The notes below the pieces were generated by a model. It was not told the DNA's origin. It worked only from the letters and a program-made list of their open reading frames with translations, and ran no database searches. Positions 35,187 to 44,114 of a stretch of 64,000 nt of DNA are shown piece by piece. The stretch comes from Candidatus Binatia bacterium (lineage in GTDB: Bacteria; Desulfobacterota; Binatia; UBA9968; JAJDTQ01). The stretch spans positions 3,301,042 to 3,365,041 of the forward strand of contig OX638375.1 in NCBI GenBank assembly GCA_951813575.1. The letters are read 5' to 3'. A program made the translations under genes and the position numbers. Every line of letters begins with the position of its first letter. Positions within the stretch are counted from its first letter, which is position 1.

Positions 35187-37931
35187 TCACTTCTTCAGCG
35201 CCCGCCAGATCTTCTCGCCGGTCACCGGCAGGTTGGTGATGCGCACGCCCACGGCCTTGTCCACGGCGTTGGCGATGGCCGACGGCACCGGGATGAGGCC
35301 GCTCTCGCCCAGGCCCTTGGCGCCGTAGGGGCCGGCGCCGTTGCCGTTCTCGAAGAGGATGTTGACCTGCTCCTCCGGCAGGTCGGAGATCTTAGGCAGC
35401 CGGTAGGTGAGGGCGTCGGGCGTGAGCATCAGGCCGTTCTCGTACACGGTCTCCTCGAACAGCGCCTGCCCCAGCCCCTGCAGGAAGGCTCCCTGTTCCT
35501 GGGTATGGCAAACCTCAGGGTTGATGGCCTTGCCCGCGTCGGCGATGGAGACGTACTTGAGCACCTTCACCTCGCCGGTGTCGCGGTCCACGTGGACCTT
35601 GGCGGCGCCCCATCCCACTTCCCAGAACGGCGCCCGGGCGCCCAGCGGGGCCTCGGGGACGCGTTCGCTCACCTGCCGGCCCTCACCGGTGATGACGCCG
35701 CCCGCGCCCTTGACGTGCTGCACCAGCACCGAGAAGGGGAAGGCGATCTCCCCCAGCCGGACCTCGCCGTTGGCGACGGTCACGGCGGCGCCGGCGCTCT
35801 TCCCCATGGAGCGGGCGGCCTCGACGAGCTGGTCCCGGACGGCCCGGGCGGCCTTCTGCACCGCGAGCCCCATGACCGTGGTGGCGCTGCTGGCGTAGGT
35901 GCCCATGTCGAAGGGAGTCGAGTCGGTGTCCAGGGGCGCCACCTCGACGGTCGTGGGCCGCACGCCGAGCTCTTGCGCGGCGATGCGCGCCAGGGCGGTG
36001 TTGGAGCCCTGACCGATCTCGATGGTGCCCTCGTGCAGGGTGATCCGGCCGCCGTCGTCCACCTCCACCCGCGCGGACGAGATCTTGAAGTTGCCGCCGC
36101 CGTCCTTGCAGCCGCAACTGACGCCGACGCCGCAGTCCGGTTCCAGCTCCTCCCCCCAGCCGATCTCCCGGGCGGCCCGCAGGAGCCCCTCCTTCAGGTC
36201 GGTGTCCATGGGGGTTTCCCCGGGGGCGAACTCCTCGCCCTTGTCCAGGAGGTTCTTGAGCCGGAACTCCACCGGATCCCAGCCCATCTCCCGGGCGATG
36301 ACGTCCATTTGCGACTCGTAGGCCCACGCCACCTGGGGCGTGCCCATGCCGCGGAACGCGCCGGCCGGCACCGTGTTGGTGTATACGGTGTAGGCGTGGG
36401 AGCGGAGGTGAGGGATGCGGTAGGGGCCGGGAGCCCGGTAGCCGGCCTTCTGGGTGACCCTGGGGCCCGAGTCCGAGTAGGCGCCGCCGTCCACGTGCAC
36501 GAGGCAGTCCCGGGCCACGAGCTTGCCGTCCCGGTCCACGCTGGTGCGGAGCCTGACGCGGGCGGCCGGCTTGCTCACCGTGCGCGACTCCTCTTCCAGC
36601 GACAGGTGCAGGAACACCCGCCGCCCGGCCTTGCGGGACAGGGCCAGCGCCACGGGCTCGAGCTTGGTGTGGTTCTTGTTGCCGTAGGTGCCTCCCACCA
36701 GCGGCACCACCACCCGCGCCTTCTCCCGCGGCACGCCGAACATCTCGGCCAGTTCGTTGCGGACGATGAACTGGTGCTGGGTCGAACACCACAACGTGAA
36801 CCCGTCGTCGCGCCACTCGGCCACGGCGAGCTGCGGCTCCATGGAGAAGTGGGCGATCTTGGGGAAGTCGAAGGTGTGCTCGAAGATTCGTTCCGAGGCG
36901 GCGAACCCCGCGTCGACGTCGCCCTGGGCGCGCTCGTAGTGAAAGCTCACGTTGGCGTACTTCTTGGCCTCGTCGTCGACGCCGGGATATCCCGGGAAGC
37001 TCGGAGCGTCGTCGCTCACCGACTCGTGGAGGGGCGGGGCATCGGGATGGAGCGCCTCGTCCATGGTCATCAGCGCGGGCAGCGGCTCGTACTCCACATC
37101 GATGAGCGCGAGGGCGGCGGTGGCCGCCTCCAGGGTCTCGGCTGCCACCGCGGCCACCGCGTCGCCGTCGTAGCGGACCTTGTCGATGGCCAGCACGGGC
37201 GTGTCCTTCACCAGCGGGCCGTGGTACTGCTCGATGTCCTCGAGGTCCGCGGCCGTGAGCACCGCCACGACCCCGGGATGGGCCTCGGCCGCCGCCGTGT
37301 CGATGCCGAGGATGCGGGCGTGGGCGTAGGGGCTGCGCAGGACCCGGGCGTAGAGCATGCCCGGGTGGGTCAGGTCGGCGGTGTAGACCGGCTCGCCGCG
37401 GACCTTGGCGGCGCCGTCGAGCCGGCGCTCGTCGAGGGGCCGCGGGGCCGGCGCATCCTGCCCGCGCCGCAGCGCGGCGGCCCGATGGACCGACCGGATG
37501 ATGGAGAGGTAGCCGGTGCAACGGCAGATGTTGCCGTCCAGCGCCGTCTTGATGTCTTCTTCCGAGGGGTCCGGATTCTCGTCCAGCAGGGCGCGGGCGG
37601 CGAGGATCATGCCCGGGGTGCAGAAGCCGCACTCGAAGCCGCTTTCCTCCCAGAACGCCTCCTGCACCGGGTCCAGCGCGTCGTCGCTGCCGAGGCCCTC
37701 GATGGTCGTCAGCGAGCGTCCGTCGATCTCGTGGGTGAGGGTCGTGCAGGCGCTCACCGGACGGCCGTCCAGCAGCACGGTGCAGGAGCCGCAGACCTCC
37801 ACCTCGCAGCTCGTCTTGGTGCCCCTGAGGTCCAGGGACTGGCGCAGGAAGTCCACCAGCAACAGCTCCGGCGCCACGCTGGCGCGACCCGCTTGGCCGT
37901 TCAGCTCGAATTGAATCTCGATCTCGTTCAT
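35187..37931 (-). CDS. Fused 2Fe-2S / molybdopterin subunit xanthine dehydrogenase-family protein
   Basis: 914 residues from ATG 37931 (GAGGA upstream). Residues 1-160 are the ferredoxin domain: C-x4-C-x2-C in CEVEVCGSC, then Cys in SAC, and a second set CGFC...CRC. From about 180 (RRLDGAAKVRGEPVYTADLTHPGMLYARVLRSPYAHARI) it is the molybdopterin subunit, with VPLVGGTYGNKNHTKLEPVALALS and the catalytic Glu in GAKGLGESGLIPVPSAIANA. Small and large subunits are normally separate genes. The FAD (medium) subunit is absent nearby, so electrons may go to another acceptor. Confidence 0.92.
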   Translation of the reverse strand: MNEIEIQFELNGQAGRASVAPELLLVDFLRQSLDLRGTKTSCEVEVCGSCTVLLDGRPVSACTTLTHEIDGRSLTTIEGLGSDDALDPVQEAFWEESGFECGFCTPGMILAARALLDENPDPSEEDIKTALDGNICRCTGYLSIIRSVHRAAALRRGQDAPAPRPLDERRLDGAAKVRGEPVYTADLTHPGMLYARVLRSPYAHARILGIDTAAAEAHPGVVAVLTAADLEDIEQYHGPLVKDTPVLAIDKVRYDGDAVAAVAAETLEAATAALALIDVEYEPLPALMTMDEALHPDAPPLHESVSDDAPSFPGYPGVDDEAKKYANVSFHYERAQGDVDAGFAASERIFEHTFDFPKIAHFSMEPQLAVAEWRDDGFTLWCSTQHQFIVRNELAEMFGVPREKARVVVPLVGGTYGNKNHTKLEPVALALSRKAGRRVFLHLSLEEESRTVSKPAARVRLRTSVDRDGKLVARDCLVHVDGGAYSDSGPRVTQKAGYRAPGPYRIPHLRSHAYTVYTNTVPAGAFRGMGTPQVAWAYESQMDVIAREMGWDPVEFRLKNLLDKGEEFAPGETPMDTDLKEGLLRAAREIGWGEELEPDCGVGVSCGCKDGGGNFKISSARVEVDDGGRITLHEGTIEIGQGSNTALARIAAQELGVRPTTVEVAPLDTDSTPFDMGTYASSATTVMGLAVQKAARAVRDQLVEAARSMGKSAGAAVTVANGEVRLGEIAFPFSVLVQHVKGAGGVITGEGRQVSERVPEAPLGARAPFWEVGWGAAKVHVDRDTGEVKVLKYVSIADAGKAINPEVCHTQEQGAFLQGLGQALFEETVYENGLMLTPDALTYRLPKISDLPEEQVNILFENGNGAGPYGAKGLGESGLIPVPSAIANAVDKAVGVRITNLPVTGEKIWRALKK

Positions 37932-38064
37932 GGGGTTCCTCGGTGGGGATGGCGCGCGCGTTCTCGCGGCGGGTTCGTTCATCTGTAGCAGATCGCTGTG
38001 CGGGGGGCGAGGAGGAGAGCGTCACGGTGCCGGCCCGCTGCCTGGTTCGAGTGACGGCAGTTCT

Positions 38065-38231
38065 GGACCCCGGGTCAAGCCCGGGGTGACGTTATAGGTG
38101 TTCGGGATGACGTTGTGGATGTTCGGGATGACCGCACACCTCCCGGTCACCCGCACACCTCATCGTCACCCGCACACCTCATCATCACCCCGCACACCTC
38201 ATCGTCACCCCGGGCTTGACCCGGGGTCCAG
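38065..38231. repeat. Two REP units separated by short tandem CGCACACCTCATCGTCACC repeats
   Basis: This lies within the 330-base gene-free gap 37932-38262. Palindromes at 38065-38090 and 38204-38231 bracket four copies of a roughly 21-base unit and two copies of a GTTCGGGATGACGTT unit. No gene is seen. Confidence 0.85.
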
Positions 38232-38262
38232 AGGCGGGGCGGCGTGGGGCGGTCCGGCCCGC

Positions 38263-39708
38263 CTACGACCAGTAGGTGGTGCGGTCCACCGGGATGTGCG
38301 CCAGCACTTCGCCGGGGATGTAGTCTTCAACCTTGATGCGGGCCATGGCCTCGTCGGGGACCTTGGACACCGGCGAGAAGGGGCGGTCCAGGGGGCGGGT
38401 GGCGTCGACGATCATCACCGAGGTCTTGGTCTCGTCCACCACCGTGGGGTCGAGGTAGTTGCCCGTGAAGGTGGGCTGCATGATCGACACCTGCCGGTGG
38501 GGCTGCACGCGGGTGGCCACCGCCCACAGGATCTCGGTGGAGTTGTAGACGTCGATGTCGTCGTCGAACACGAAGATGTTCTTGGCGTGGAGCTCGGTGA
38601 GGGCGGCGGCCGCGGCCCGGCCGGGGTCGCCCTCGGACAGCTTTTTCATGGCGATGAAGATGTTGTAGTGGGCGTGGCGGCCGGCCTTGCACACGGCGGT
38701 GACGCCGGGCACGGCCTCGCGGATCCGCCGCAGGTAGGCGCCCTCCCGCGGCAGATCCAGCCAGGGCTTGTCGCCCTCGGGGGTGATGACCGACTGGTAC
38801 ATGCCGTTGCTTCGGAAGTTGATGGCGCGTACCTCGTAGCGGCAGGCCGAAAAGAAGCGCTGCGGTCCGAGGTAGCCCGGCGCCTCGCCGAAGGGGCCGT
38901 CCACCATACGCTCGCCGGGAATCAGCGCGCCCTCGATGACGATCTCGGCGTCCGCCGGGATCAGCAGGTCTTCGCCCCAGGTCGTGGACGGCGTCACCCG
39001 GAGCGGCTCCCGCAGGTAGGCGCCCATGACGTCGTACTCGCTCACCTCGAACGGTCCGGTATAGCAGGCGCCCATGTAAAACGCCGGGTGGTGCCCCAGC
39101 ACCGTGGCCACCGGACACTCCAGCCCCTGGTCCTCGTGGTCCCGGAAGATGATCCACTGGTGGTGCTGCGAGTGGTAGTGGGTGGTGACGTTCTTCGACT
39201 TGATCTCCATGCGGTGGTAGGAGGCGTTGTAGATCCCCTGGCGGCGGTCCTTGGCGATGGTGCACAGGGTGATGTAGGGGCCTCCGTCCATGTAGTGGTG
39301 GCGCATGATGGGCAGCTCGTAGAGGTCCACGGCGTCGCCGCTTCGGACGTTCTCCATCACCGGAGCCTCGCGGTTCTCCACAACCACCGGCGCGACGCGG
39401 TTGCGCTCGATGTCGACGCAGGCCTCGGCCATCTGCGCCCGGGTCATCTCCTTGGGCAGCCCCAGCGCGATCTGGGTCTTGCGCTGGGAAATGGTGAAGT
39501 TCATCACCAGCTTGAAATCGCTGACCCGGCCGTGCAGGTTGCGCGGCCGGTCGAAGACGAGCAGCGGGAACTTCCGGTCGGCGCCCAGGTGCTTGATGAT
39601 GGCGCTCACGTCGTAGTGGGCGGGGTCCACCTCCGGTTGGACGTGCACGACCTCGTTGGGGATCTCCCGGCGGCAGTCCTCCAGGAAGCTGCTAAGGCTC
39701 TTGGGCAT
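38263..39708 (-). CDS. UbiD-family decarboxylase
   Basis: 481 residues. UbiD blocks are present: LPLVFDRP-like FPLLVFDRPRN, ENREAPVMENVRSGDAVDLYELPIMRHHYMDGGPYIT, and DAEIVIEGALIPGERMVDGPFGEAPGYLG near the centre. The family uses prenylated FMN, made by UbiX, to decarboxylate or carboxylate aromatic and unsaturated acids; no UbiX gene is in the window. AGGAG precedes ATG 39708. REP repeats lie just downstream of its stop. Confidence 0.92.
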   Translation of the reverse strand: MPKSLSSFLEDCRREIPNEVVHVQPEVDPAHYDVSAIIKHLGADRKFPLLVFDRPRNLHGRVSDFKLVMNFTISQRKTQIALGLPKEMTRAQMAEACVDIERNRVAPVVVENREAPVMENVRSGDAVDLYELPIMRHHYMDGGPYITLCTIAKDRRQGIYNASYHRMEIKSKNVTTHYHSQHHQWIIFRDHEDQGLECPVATVLGHHPAFYMGACYTGPFEVSEYDVMGAYLREPLRVTPSTTWGEDLLIPADAEIVIEGALIPGERMVDGPFGEAPGYLGPQRFFSACRYEVRAINFRSNGMYQSVITPEGDKPWLDLPREGAYLRRIREAVPGVTAVCKAGRHAHYNIFIAMKKLSEGDPGRAAAAALTELHAKNIFVFDDDIDVYNSTEILWAVATRVQPHRQVSIMQPTFTGNYLDPTVVDETKTSVMIVDATRPLDRPFSPVSKVPDEAMARIKVEDYIPGEVLAHIPVDRTTYWS

Positions 39709-39784
39709 GCAGGTGCTCCTTCGTCCGGGGTCCGGCAGCGGCCGGGCCCCGGGGCGTTCCCGCCTCTTGGGGGAGTTCCGGAAT

Positions 39785-40600
39785 CTATTCGATGTCCGAG
39801 TGGCGTCGCGGCATTACCACGAGATTCGCCGTGACCTCCGAGACTTCGGGAATGCCCTTGATGGTGTCGACCACGCCCTCCACCGTTATCGGCGAGGCCA
39901 CCATGCCGGACACGGTCACCGTACCGTTGTGCGCCTTCACGTCGATGGGCAGATCGCGGTACAGCTCGGACCGGAGCAGGGTCGCCTGGGACTTCCTGGA
40001 CAGCGCCAGGTCTTCGAAGGCCTGTCTGGAGTCCGAGGTCTCCGCAAACGCTCCCTGCCGGGCGGCGGTGGTGACCACCTCGCTCGCCGCTTCCGTGCCC
40101 ATGGCGAGGTTGAGCATCAGGTGGTACCGGCTGGGGTCCTGCCAGTCGTTGCCGAACAGGGCCATGAGCCGGCGGCTGCGCGCCCTGTCGGTGTGCTCGA
40201 GCTGCCTGCGGATGACGCCCTCGTCCACCGCGAGGCGCGACCGGAGCCGGTCCACGCGCAACTCCATGGGGCCGGTCACACAGACCTTCAGAACATGGGA
40301 AACGTCCGGGAGGAGCTCGTGTCCCACGTGTCCGTGGTAGACCATCGGGCCGGCCTCGGCCATCTCGCACATGGCCGCCTGGAGCGCGATGCGGTAGGGC
40401 CGCAGGTCATGCAGCCACTGGTCCCACCAGTGCGCCTCCTTCTCCGTGATCTCGTCGAGCTTGGCGCGGGGCACGCCGTAGTGTGCAAGAGTGGACGCCA
40501 AGTCCTGGCGGCCGACGCACTTGTAATCCAGGGACTCCGCAACCCGGTTGGCGACTTCCTCAGCCCCGGAGATGCCTTCGTAGATCATGATAACGGACAT
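39785..40600 (-). CDS. Cytidylate kinase-like protein fused to a BON domain
   Basis: 271 residues from ATG 40600, with AAAGGAGG upstream. The N-terminal 190 residues resemble the cytidylate-kinase-like family: a degenerate P-loop YEGISGAEEVANRVAESL, HWWDQWLHDL, GPMVYHGHVGHELLPDVSHVLKVCVTGPMELRVDRLRSR and DRARSRRLMALFGNDWQDPSRYHLMLNL. The C-terminal 70 residues (LYRDLPIDVKAHNGTVTVSGMVASPITVEGVVDTIKGIPEVSEVTANL) are a BON domain, normally a periplasmic lipid-binding module, yet no signal peptide is present. Substrate and location are unknown. Confidence 0.8.
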   Translation of the reverse strand: MSVIMIYEGISGAEEVANRVAESLDYKCVGRQDLASTLAHYGVPRAKLDEITEKEAHWWDQWLHDLRPYRIALQAAMCEMAEAGPMVYHGHVGHELLPDVSHVLKVCVTGPMELRVDRLRSRLAVDEGVIRRQLEHTDRARSRRLMALFGNDWQDPSRYHLMLNLAMGTEAASEVVTTAARQGAFAETSDSRQAFEDLALSRKSQATLLRSELYRDLPIDVKAHNGTVTVSGMVASPITVEGVVDTIKGIPEVSEVTANLVVMPRRHSDIE

Positions 40601-40748
40601 GACGGGCCTCCTTTCCACAAGCAACGAACGGTACGCCAAGCACGACTCGCATCCACCTTGAGCATACTGACAGCACAGGGAATAGGCAACGCCCTCGAAC
40701 ACACAGGAACCCGCCTTCGGTCCTCCAGGCGATGCCGGCTCCGCTTGG

Positions 40749-40857
40749 CTCCACCTCCTCGTCATCCCGGGCTTGACCTCCTCGTCATCCCGGGCTCCAC
40801 CTCCTCGTCATCCCGGGCTCCACCTCCTCGTCATCCCGGGCTTGACCCGGGATCCAG
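40749..40857. repeat. Tandem 23-bp array ending in a REP unit
   Basis: Four head-to-tail copies of CTCCACCTCCTCGTCATCCC plus GGG, one carrying CTTGAC instead of CTCCAC, end in the palindrome CCCGGGCTTGACCCGGGATC. It fills most of the 306-base gap between the kinase-BON gene and the nuclease gene; no gene is seen there. Confidence 0.85.
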
Positions 40858-40906
40858 ACGGGGAAGGGAGGCGGCGGCCAGCCGCTCATGTTATGTGGGA
40901 TGGGCG

Positions 40907-42781
40907 ATGTCGTGGCACCTGATCCGAACAGTCGCGTCGTGGACCTGTCTCCCGGCGATTTGCACCCTGCTGCTCGCGGTTCCGGCAGGAGGGGTTCCCC
41001 AATCCGGCAGCCAGGACACCGTCCAGCCAACGCGCACGGCCCAGGCCGCCGCCGTTCCCATCGGACGCATTCAGGGCCGGAGTCACATCTCGCCTTTCCG
41101 CGGAAAGCGCGTGACCACCACCGGGATCGTCACCGCTGTCGACACCGATGGGTTCTACCTGCAAGACCCGGCCGGCGACGGTGACCCTGACACCTCGGAC
41201 GGCGTCTTCGTCTTCACCCGGCGGACACCGGACGTGGCCCCGGGCGACGAGTTGCGCGTGCGCGGCGTGGTCGCGGAGTACCAGCCCGGCGGCGCGAAGA
41301 GCAACAACCTGACCATCACGCAGGTCACCCGCCCGAGGATCACACGCCTGTCCCGCCGCAACCGGCTTCCCGCCCCGGTGGTGCTGGGCGCGGGCGGGCG
41401 CGTTCCACCCGGCCGGATCATCGACAACGACGGGTTCGCCGTCTTCGATCCGGAAGAGGACGGCATCGACTTTTACGAGACCGTGGAGGGCATGCGGGTC
41501 ACGGTAAGGGATTCCGTGGCGGTGAGTCCCACGAGCCGCTTCGGCGAGATCTTCGTGCGGGCCCGGGGCGCCGCGCCCTCCGGTCTGAGCAAACGCGGCA
41601 CCCTGACCATCAGCGACCGCGACTTCAACCCCGAACGCATCCAGATCGACGACGACTTCGGACTCAGCCCCATGGCGACGCCGCACGTCAGGGTAGGGGA
41701 TTCATTGGGCGACGTCACCGGCGTGATGAGCTACGGCTTCGGCAACTACGAGGTGCGTTTCACCGAGGCGATTTCGCCCAGGCGGGGGCCGCTGAAACCG
41801 GAGACCACCCGCCTGAGCCCCGCCGACGGGTACCTCACCGTCGCGTCCTTCAACGTGCTCAACCTGGACCCCAACGACAGGGACGGGGACACGGACGTGG
41901 CAAGCGGCCGGTTCGACGCGGTTGCCGCCATCATCGCCGGGAACCTGCGGTCCCCCGACATCGTGGCGCTCCAGGAAGTGCAGGACAACGACGGCTCCGC
42001 CAGGACGCGGGTCAAGGCCGCCGACGCCACCCTGCGGCTGCTGGCGGAGCGCATCGCCGCCCTGGGCTCCGTCCGCTACCGCTTCATCGACCATCCCTTC
42101 ATCGGCGGCGGCACCAGCGGCGGCCAGCCCGGCGGGAACATCCGCGTGGCCTTCCTATACAACCCGGCGCGCGTGGGGCTCGTTCCGGGCTCGGTGGCCA
42201 CGGTCACCGACCCGGCGGACCAGCGTACCAACCGGAACAACCCGTTCTTCAACGGCCGGCTGCCGCTGGCGGCCTCGTTCCGATCCCGGGCTCCCGGCGG
42301 CGCGTCGGTGATCGTGGTCAACAACCATTTCAATTCCAAGCGCGGCAGCGCTCCGCTGTTCGGGCGGGTGCAGCCCTTCACGGAACGGCAGGAGGACCCC
42401 TCGGTCAACGGCGGGGTGGAGCACCGCCGGAGGCAGGCGCGCGCCGTCCGCGATTTCGTCGCACGGAAGCTGACGGCGCGAGCGGACACGCGTGTCGTCG
42501 TGGTCGGCGACTTCAACGAGTTCGCCTTCGTGTCCCCGTTGAAGATCCTCGAAGAGCGTCTCCACAACCTCACCAACGATCTCCCGCGCAATGAACGCTA
42601 CAGCTACATCTTCGAGGGCAACGCCCAGTCCCTCGACCACATCCTGGTGAGCCCGTCGCTGAAGGCGTCCGCCGAGGTGGACATCGTGCACGTCAACGCG
42701 GAGTTCGCCGAAACCGCGGCCCGGGCCAGCGATCATGACCCGGTCGTGGTGCGGCTACGGCTGCCCCGGCGGTCCCCGTGA
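40907..42781 (+). CDS. Secreted endonuclease/exonuclease/phosphatase-family nuclease (ExeM/NucH-like)
   Basis: 624 residues with a signal peptide (TCLPAICTLLLAVPAGGVPQ). An OB-fold region (HISPFRGKRVTTTGIVTAVDTDGFYLQDPAGDGDPDTSDGVFVF) precedes the EEP nuclease core: TVASFNVLNLDPND, VALQEVQDNDGS, IVVNNHFNSKRGS, VVVGDFNEF, LDHILVSPSL and SDHDPVVVRL, covering the metal Glu, the catalytic His/Asp and the final DH. This is the extracellular DNase layout of ExeM-like proteins. The frame is open far upstream, but the signal peptide fixes the start near 40907. Confidence 0.9.
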   Translation: MSWHLIRTVASWTCLPAICTLLLAVPAGGVPQSGSQDTVQPTRTAQAAAVPIGRIQGRSHISPFRGKRVTTTGIVTAVDTDGFYLQDPAGDGDPDTSDGVFVFTRRTPDVAPGDELRVRGVVAEYQPGGAKSNNLTITQVTRPRITRLSRRNRLPAPVVLGAGGRVPPGRIIDNDGFAVFDPEEDGIDFYETVEGMRVTVRDSVAVSPTSRFGEIFVRARGAAPSGLSKRGTLTISDRDFNPERIQIDDDFGLSPMATPHVRVGDSLGDVTGVMSYGFGNYEVRFTEAISPRRGPLKPETTRLSPADGYLTVASFNVLNLDPNDRDGDTDVASGRFDAVAAIIAGNLRSPDIVALQEVQDNDGSARTRVKAADATLRLLAERIAALGSVRYRFIDHPFIGGGTSGGQPGGNIRVAFLYNPARVGLVPGSVATVTDPADQRTNRNNPFFNGRLPLAASFRSRAPGGASVIVVNNHFNSKRGSAPLFGRVQPFTERQEDPSVNGGVEHRRRQARAVRDFVARKLTARADTRVVVVGDFNEFAFVSPLKILEERLHNLTNDLPRNERYSYIFEGNAQSLDHILVSPSLKASAEVDIVHVNAEFAETAARASDHDPVVVRLRLPRRSP

Positions 42782-42823
42782 ATGGATGACGCTGTCCGAG
42801 GCTTCTGTCTCGCCTCGCAGGGT

Positions 42824-44071
42824 TCAGGCCATGTCGTAGGGGACGGCGATGATGTCGTCGGCCACCAGGGCGGTCTCACGCACCCCGGCCACCACCACTC
42901 CGATGCCGTGCTTGAGACGAGGGTACGTCTCCCGGAACGCTCGTATGCCGCTGGTGTCCGCCCGCGTGACGCGTGCGCTGCTCTTGGCTTCCACGGCGAC
43001 GAACATTCCGTCCCTCTCGAGTACCAGGTCCACCTCGCTGCCGGAGTGTGCGCGCCAGTGATGGGCGGCCGGCGGATGGCTCATGGTCTGCGTCTGCTTG
43101 AGCAAGTCCAGGACCACATGCGTCTCGAACAGCGCACCCTGGATCGGATTGGACATCAAAGCCGTCGGGCTGGAAATACGCTGTGTCCATGCCGCCAGTC
43201 CGGTGTCGGCAAAGTAGCCCTTGGGGCGCTTGGAGATTCGTTTGGTGGGATTTCCGGAATACGCCGGGACCTCCAGCCACTGAAAGGTCGCTCGCAGGAC
43301 GGCCAGCCAGCGCTGCGCCGTGTGGTACGTGATGCCGAGCTCACGCCCGAGCTGGGTGTGATTGATCTCCTGGCCGGTGTGGGCGGCACACAGGCCGACA
43401 AAGCGGGCGAACAGGTTTGCGTCCTCGACGGTCGCAACGCGCCGGACGTCGCGTTCGATGTAGGTGCGCGTATAGGATGCGAACAGGTCGGGCAGTGTCG
43501 CGTCCTCATGGTCGAGGTGTCCGGGGAAGCCGCCCCGCCACATACGGCTTGCCAGGGACGGCTCGATGGTTCGAGGCGCGAGCCGTCCACGGTTACGCAA
43601 CCGGTCTGCCGGGTCGGCTGCGAACAGATCTTCGACCCACGTCCCCCCGGTGGTCGCTCCGTGGCAGCGTTCGGCCAACGACAAGAAGGGAAGATCCAGT
43701 ACCGCCACACGCCCGGCCATGCTCTCGCTGACGGAACTGAGCAGCATGAGGTTCTGGGAACCGGTGAGCAGGTACTGTCCGGGGCGGGGATCTTCGTCCA
43801 CACGCCGTTTGATGACCCCAAGCAGGTCCGGGACGTATTGAACCTCGTCGAGGATGAGCGGCGGCTGGTACTGGTCGAGGAACAGTTCAGGATCTTCTCG
43901 CGCGTTGTTGACGTCGATGACCGGGTCGAATACAACACGGTGGGCGTCCGGGACCAAATGAGACAGGAGCGTGCTCTTGCCAGCCTGTCGCGCCCCCAGC
44001 ACCAGGATCACCGGCACGGCTTGACGCAGGCGCGCTATTCTGGCTTCAAGGTGACGTTTCCGGTACTCCAC
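42824..44071 (-). CDS. AAA_14 / DUF4143 ATPase
   Basis: 415 residues. Walker A is LGARQAGKSTLL (residues about 25-36), Walker B LILDEVQYVPDLL and sensor LLTGSQNLMLL. The C-terminal DUF4143 part contains TYHTAQRWLAVLRATFQWLEVPAYSGNPTKRISKRPKGYFADTGLAAWT and GALFETHVVLDLLKQ...SEVDLVLE...VEAKSS, a PD-(D/E)xK-like arrangement. This is a widespread family of unclear role with a likely nuclease-like C-terminus. GTG 44071 start. Divergent from the asparaginase gene by 43 bases. Confidence 0.9.
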   Translation of the reverse strand: MEYRKRHLEARIARLRQAVPVILVLGARQAGKSTLLSHLVPDAHRVVFDPVIDVNNAREDPELFLDQYQPPLILDEVQYVPDLLGVIKRRVDEDPRPGQYLLTGSQNLMLLSSVSESMAGRVAVLDLPFLSLAERCHGATTGGTWVEDLFAADPADRLRNRGRLAPRTIEPSLASRMWRGGFPGHLDHEDATLPDLFASYTRTYIERDVRRVATVEDANLFARFVGLCAAHTGQEINHTQLGRELGITYHTAQRWLAVLRATFQWLEVPAYSGNPTKRISKRPKGYFADTGLAAWTQRISSPTALMSNPIQGALFETHVVLDLLKQTQTMSHPPAAHHWRAHSGSEVDLVLERDGMFVAVEAKSSARVTRADTSGIRAFRETYPRLKHGIGVVVAGVRETALVADDIIAVPYDMA

Positions 44072-44114
44072 ATAGGAAAAATAGCTTTAACGTTTCTGTT
44101 TTTCAAGGATTGAG

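Noticed and set aside
39656-40906. N-terminal extension of the secreted nuclease frame
   Set aside because: It overlaps the kinase-BON gene in antisense and crosses REP repeats; a signal peptide begins at 40907.
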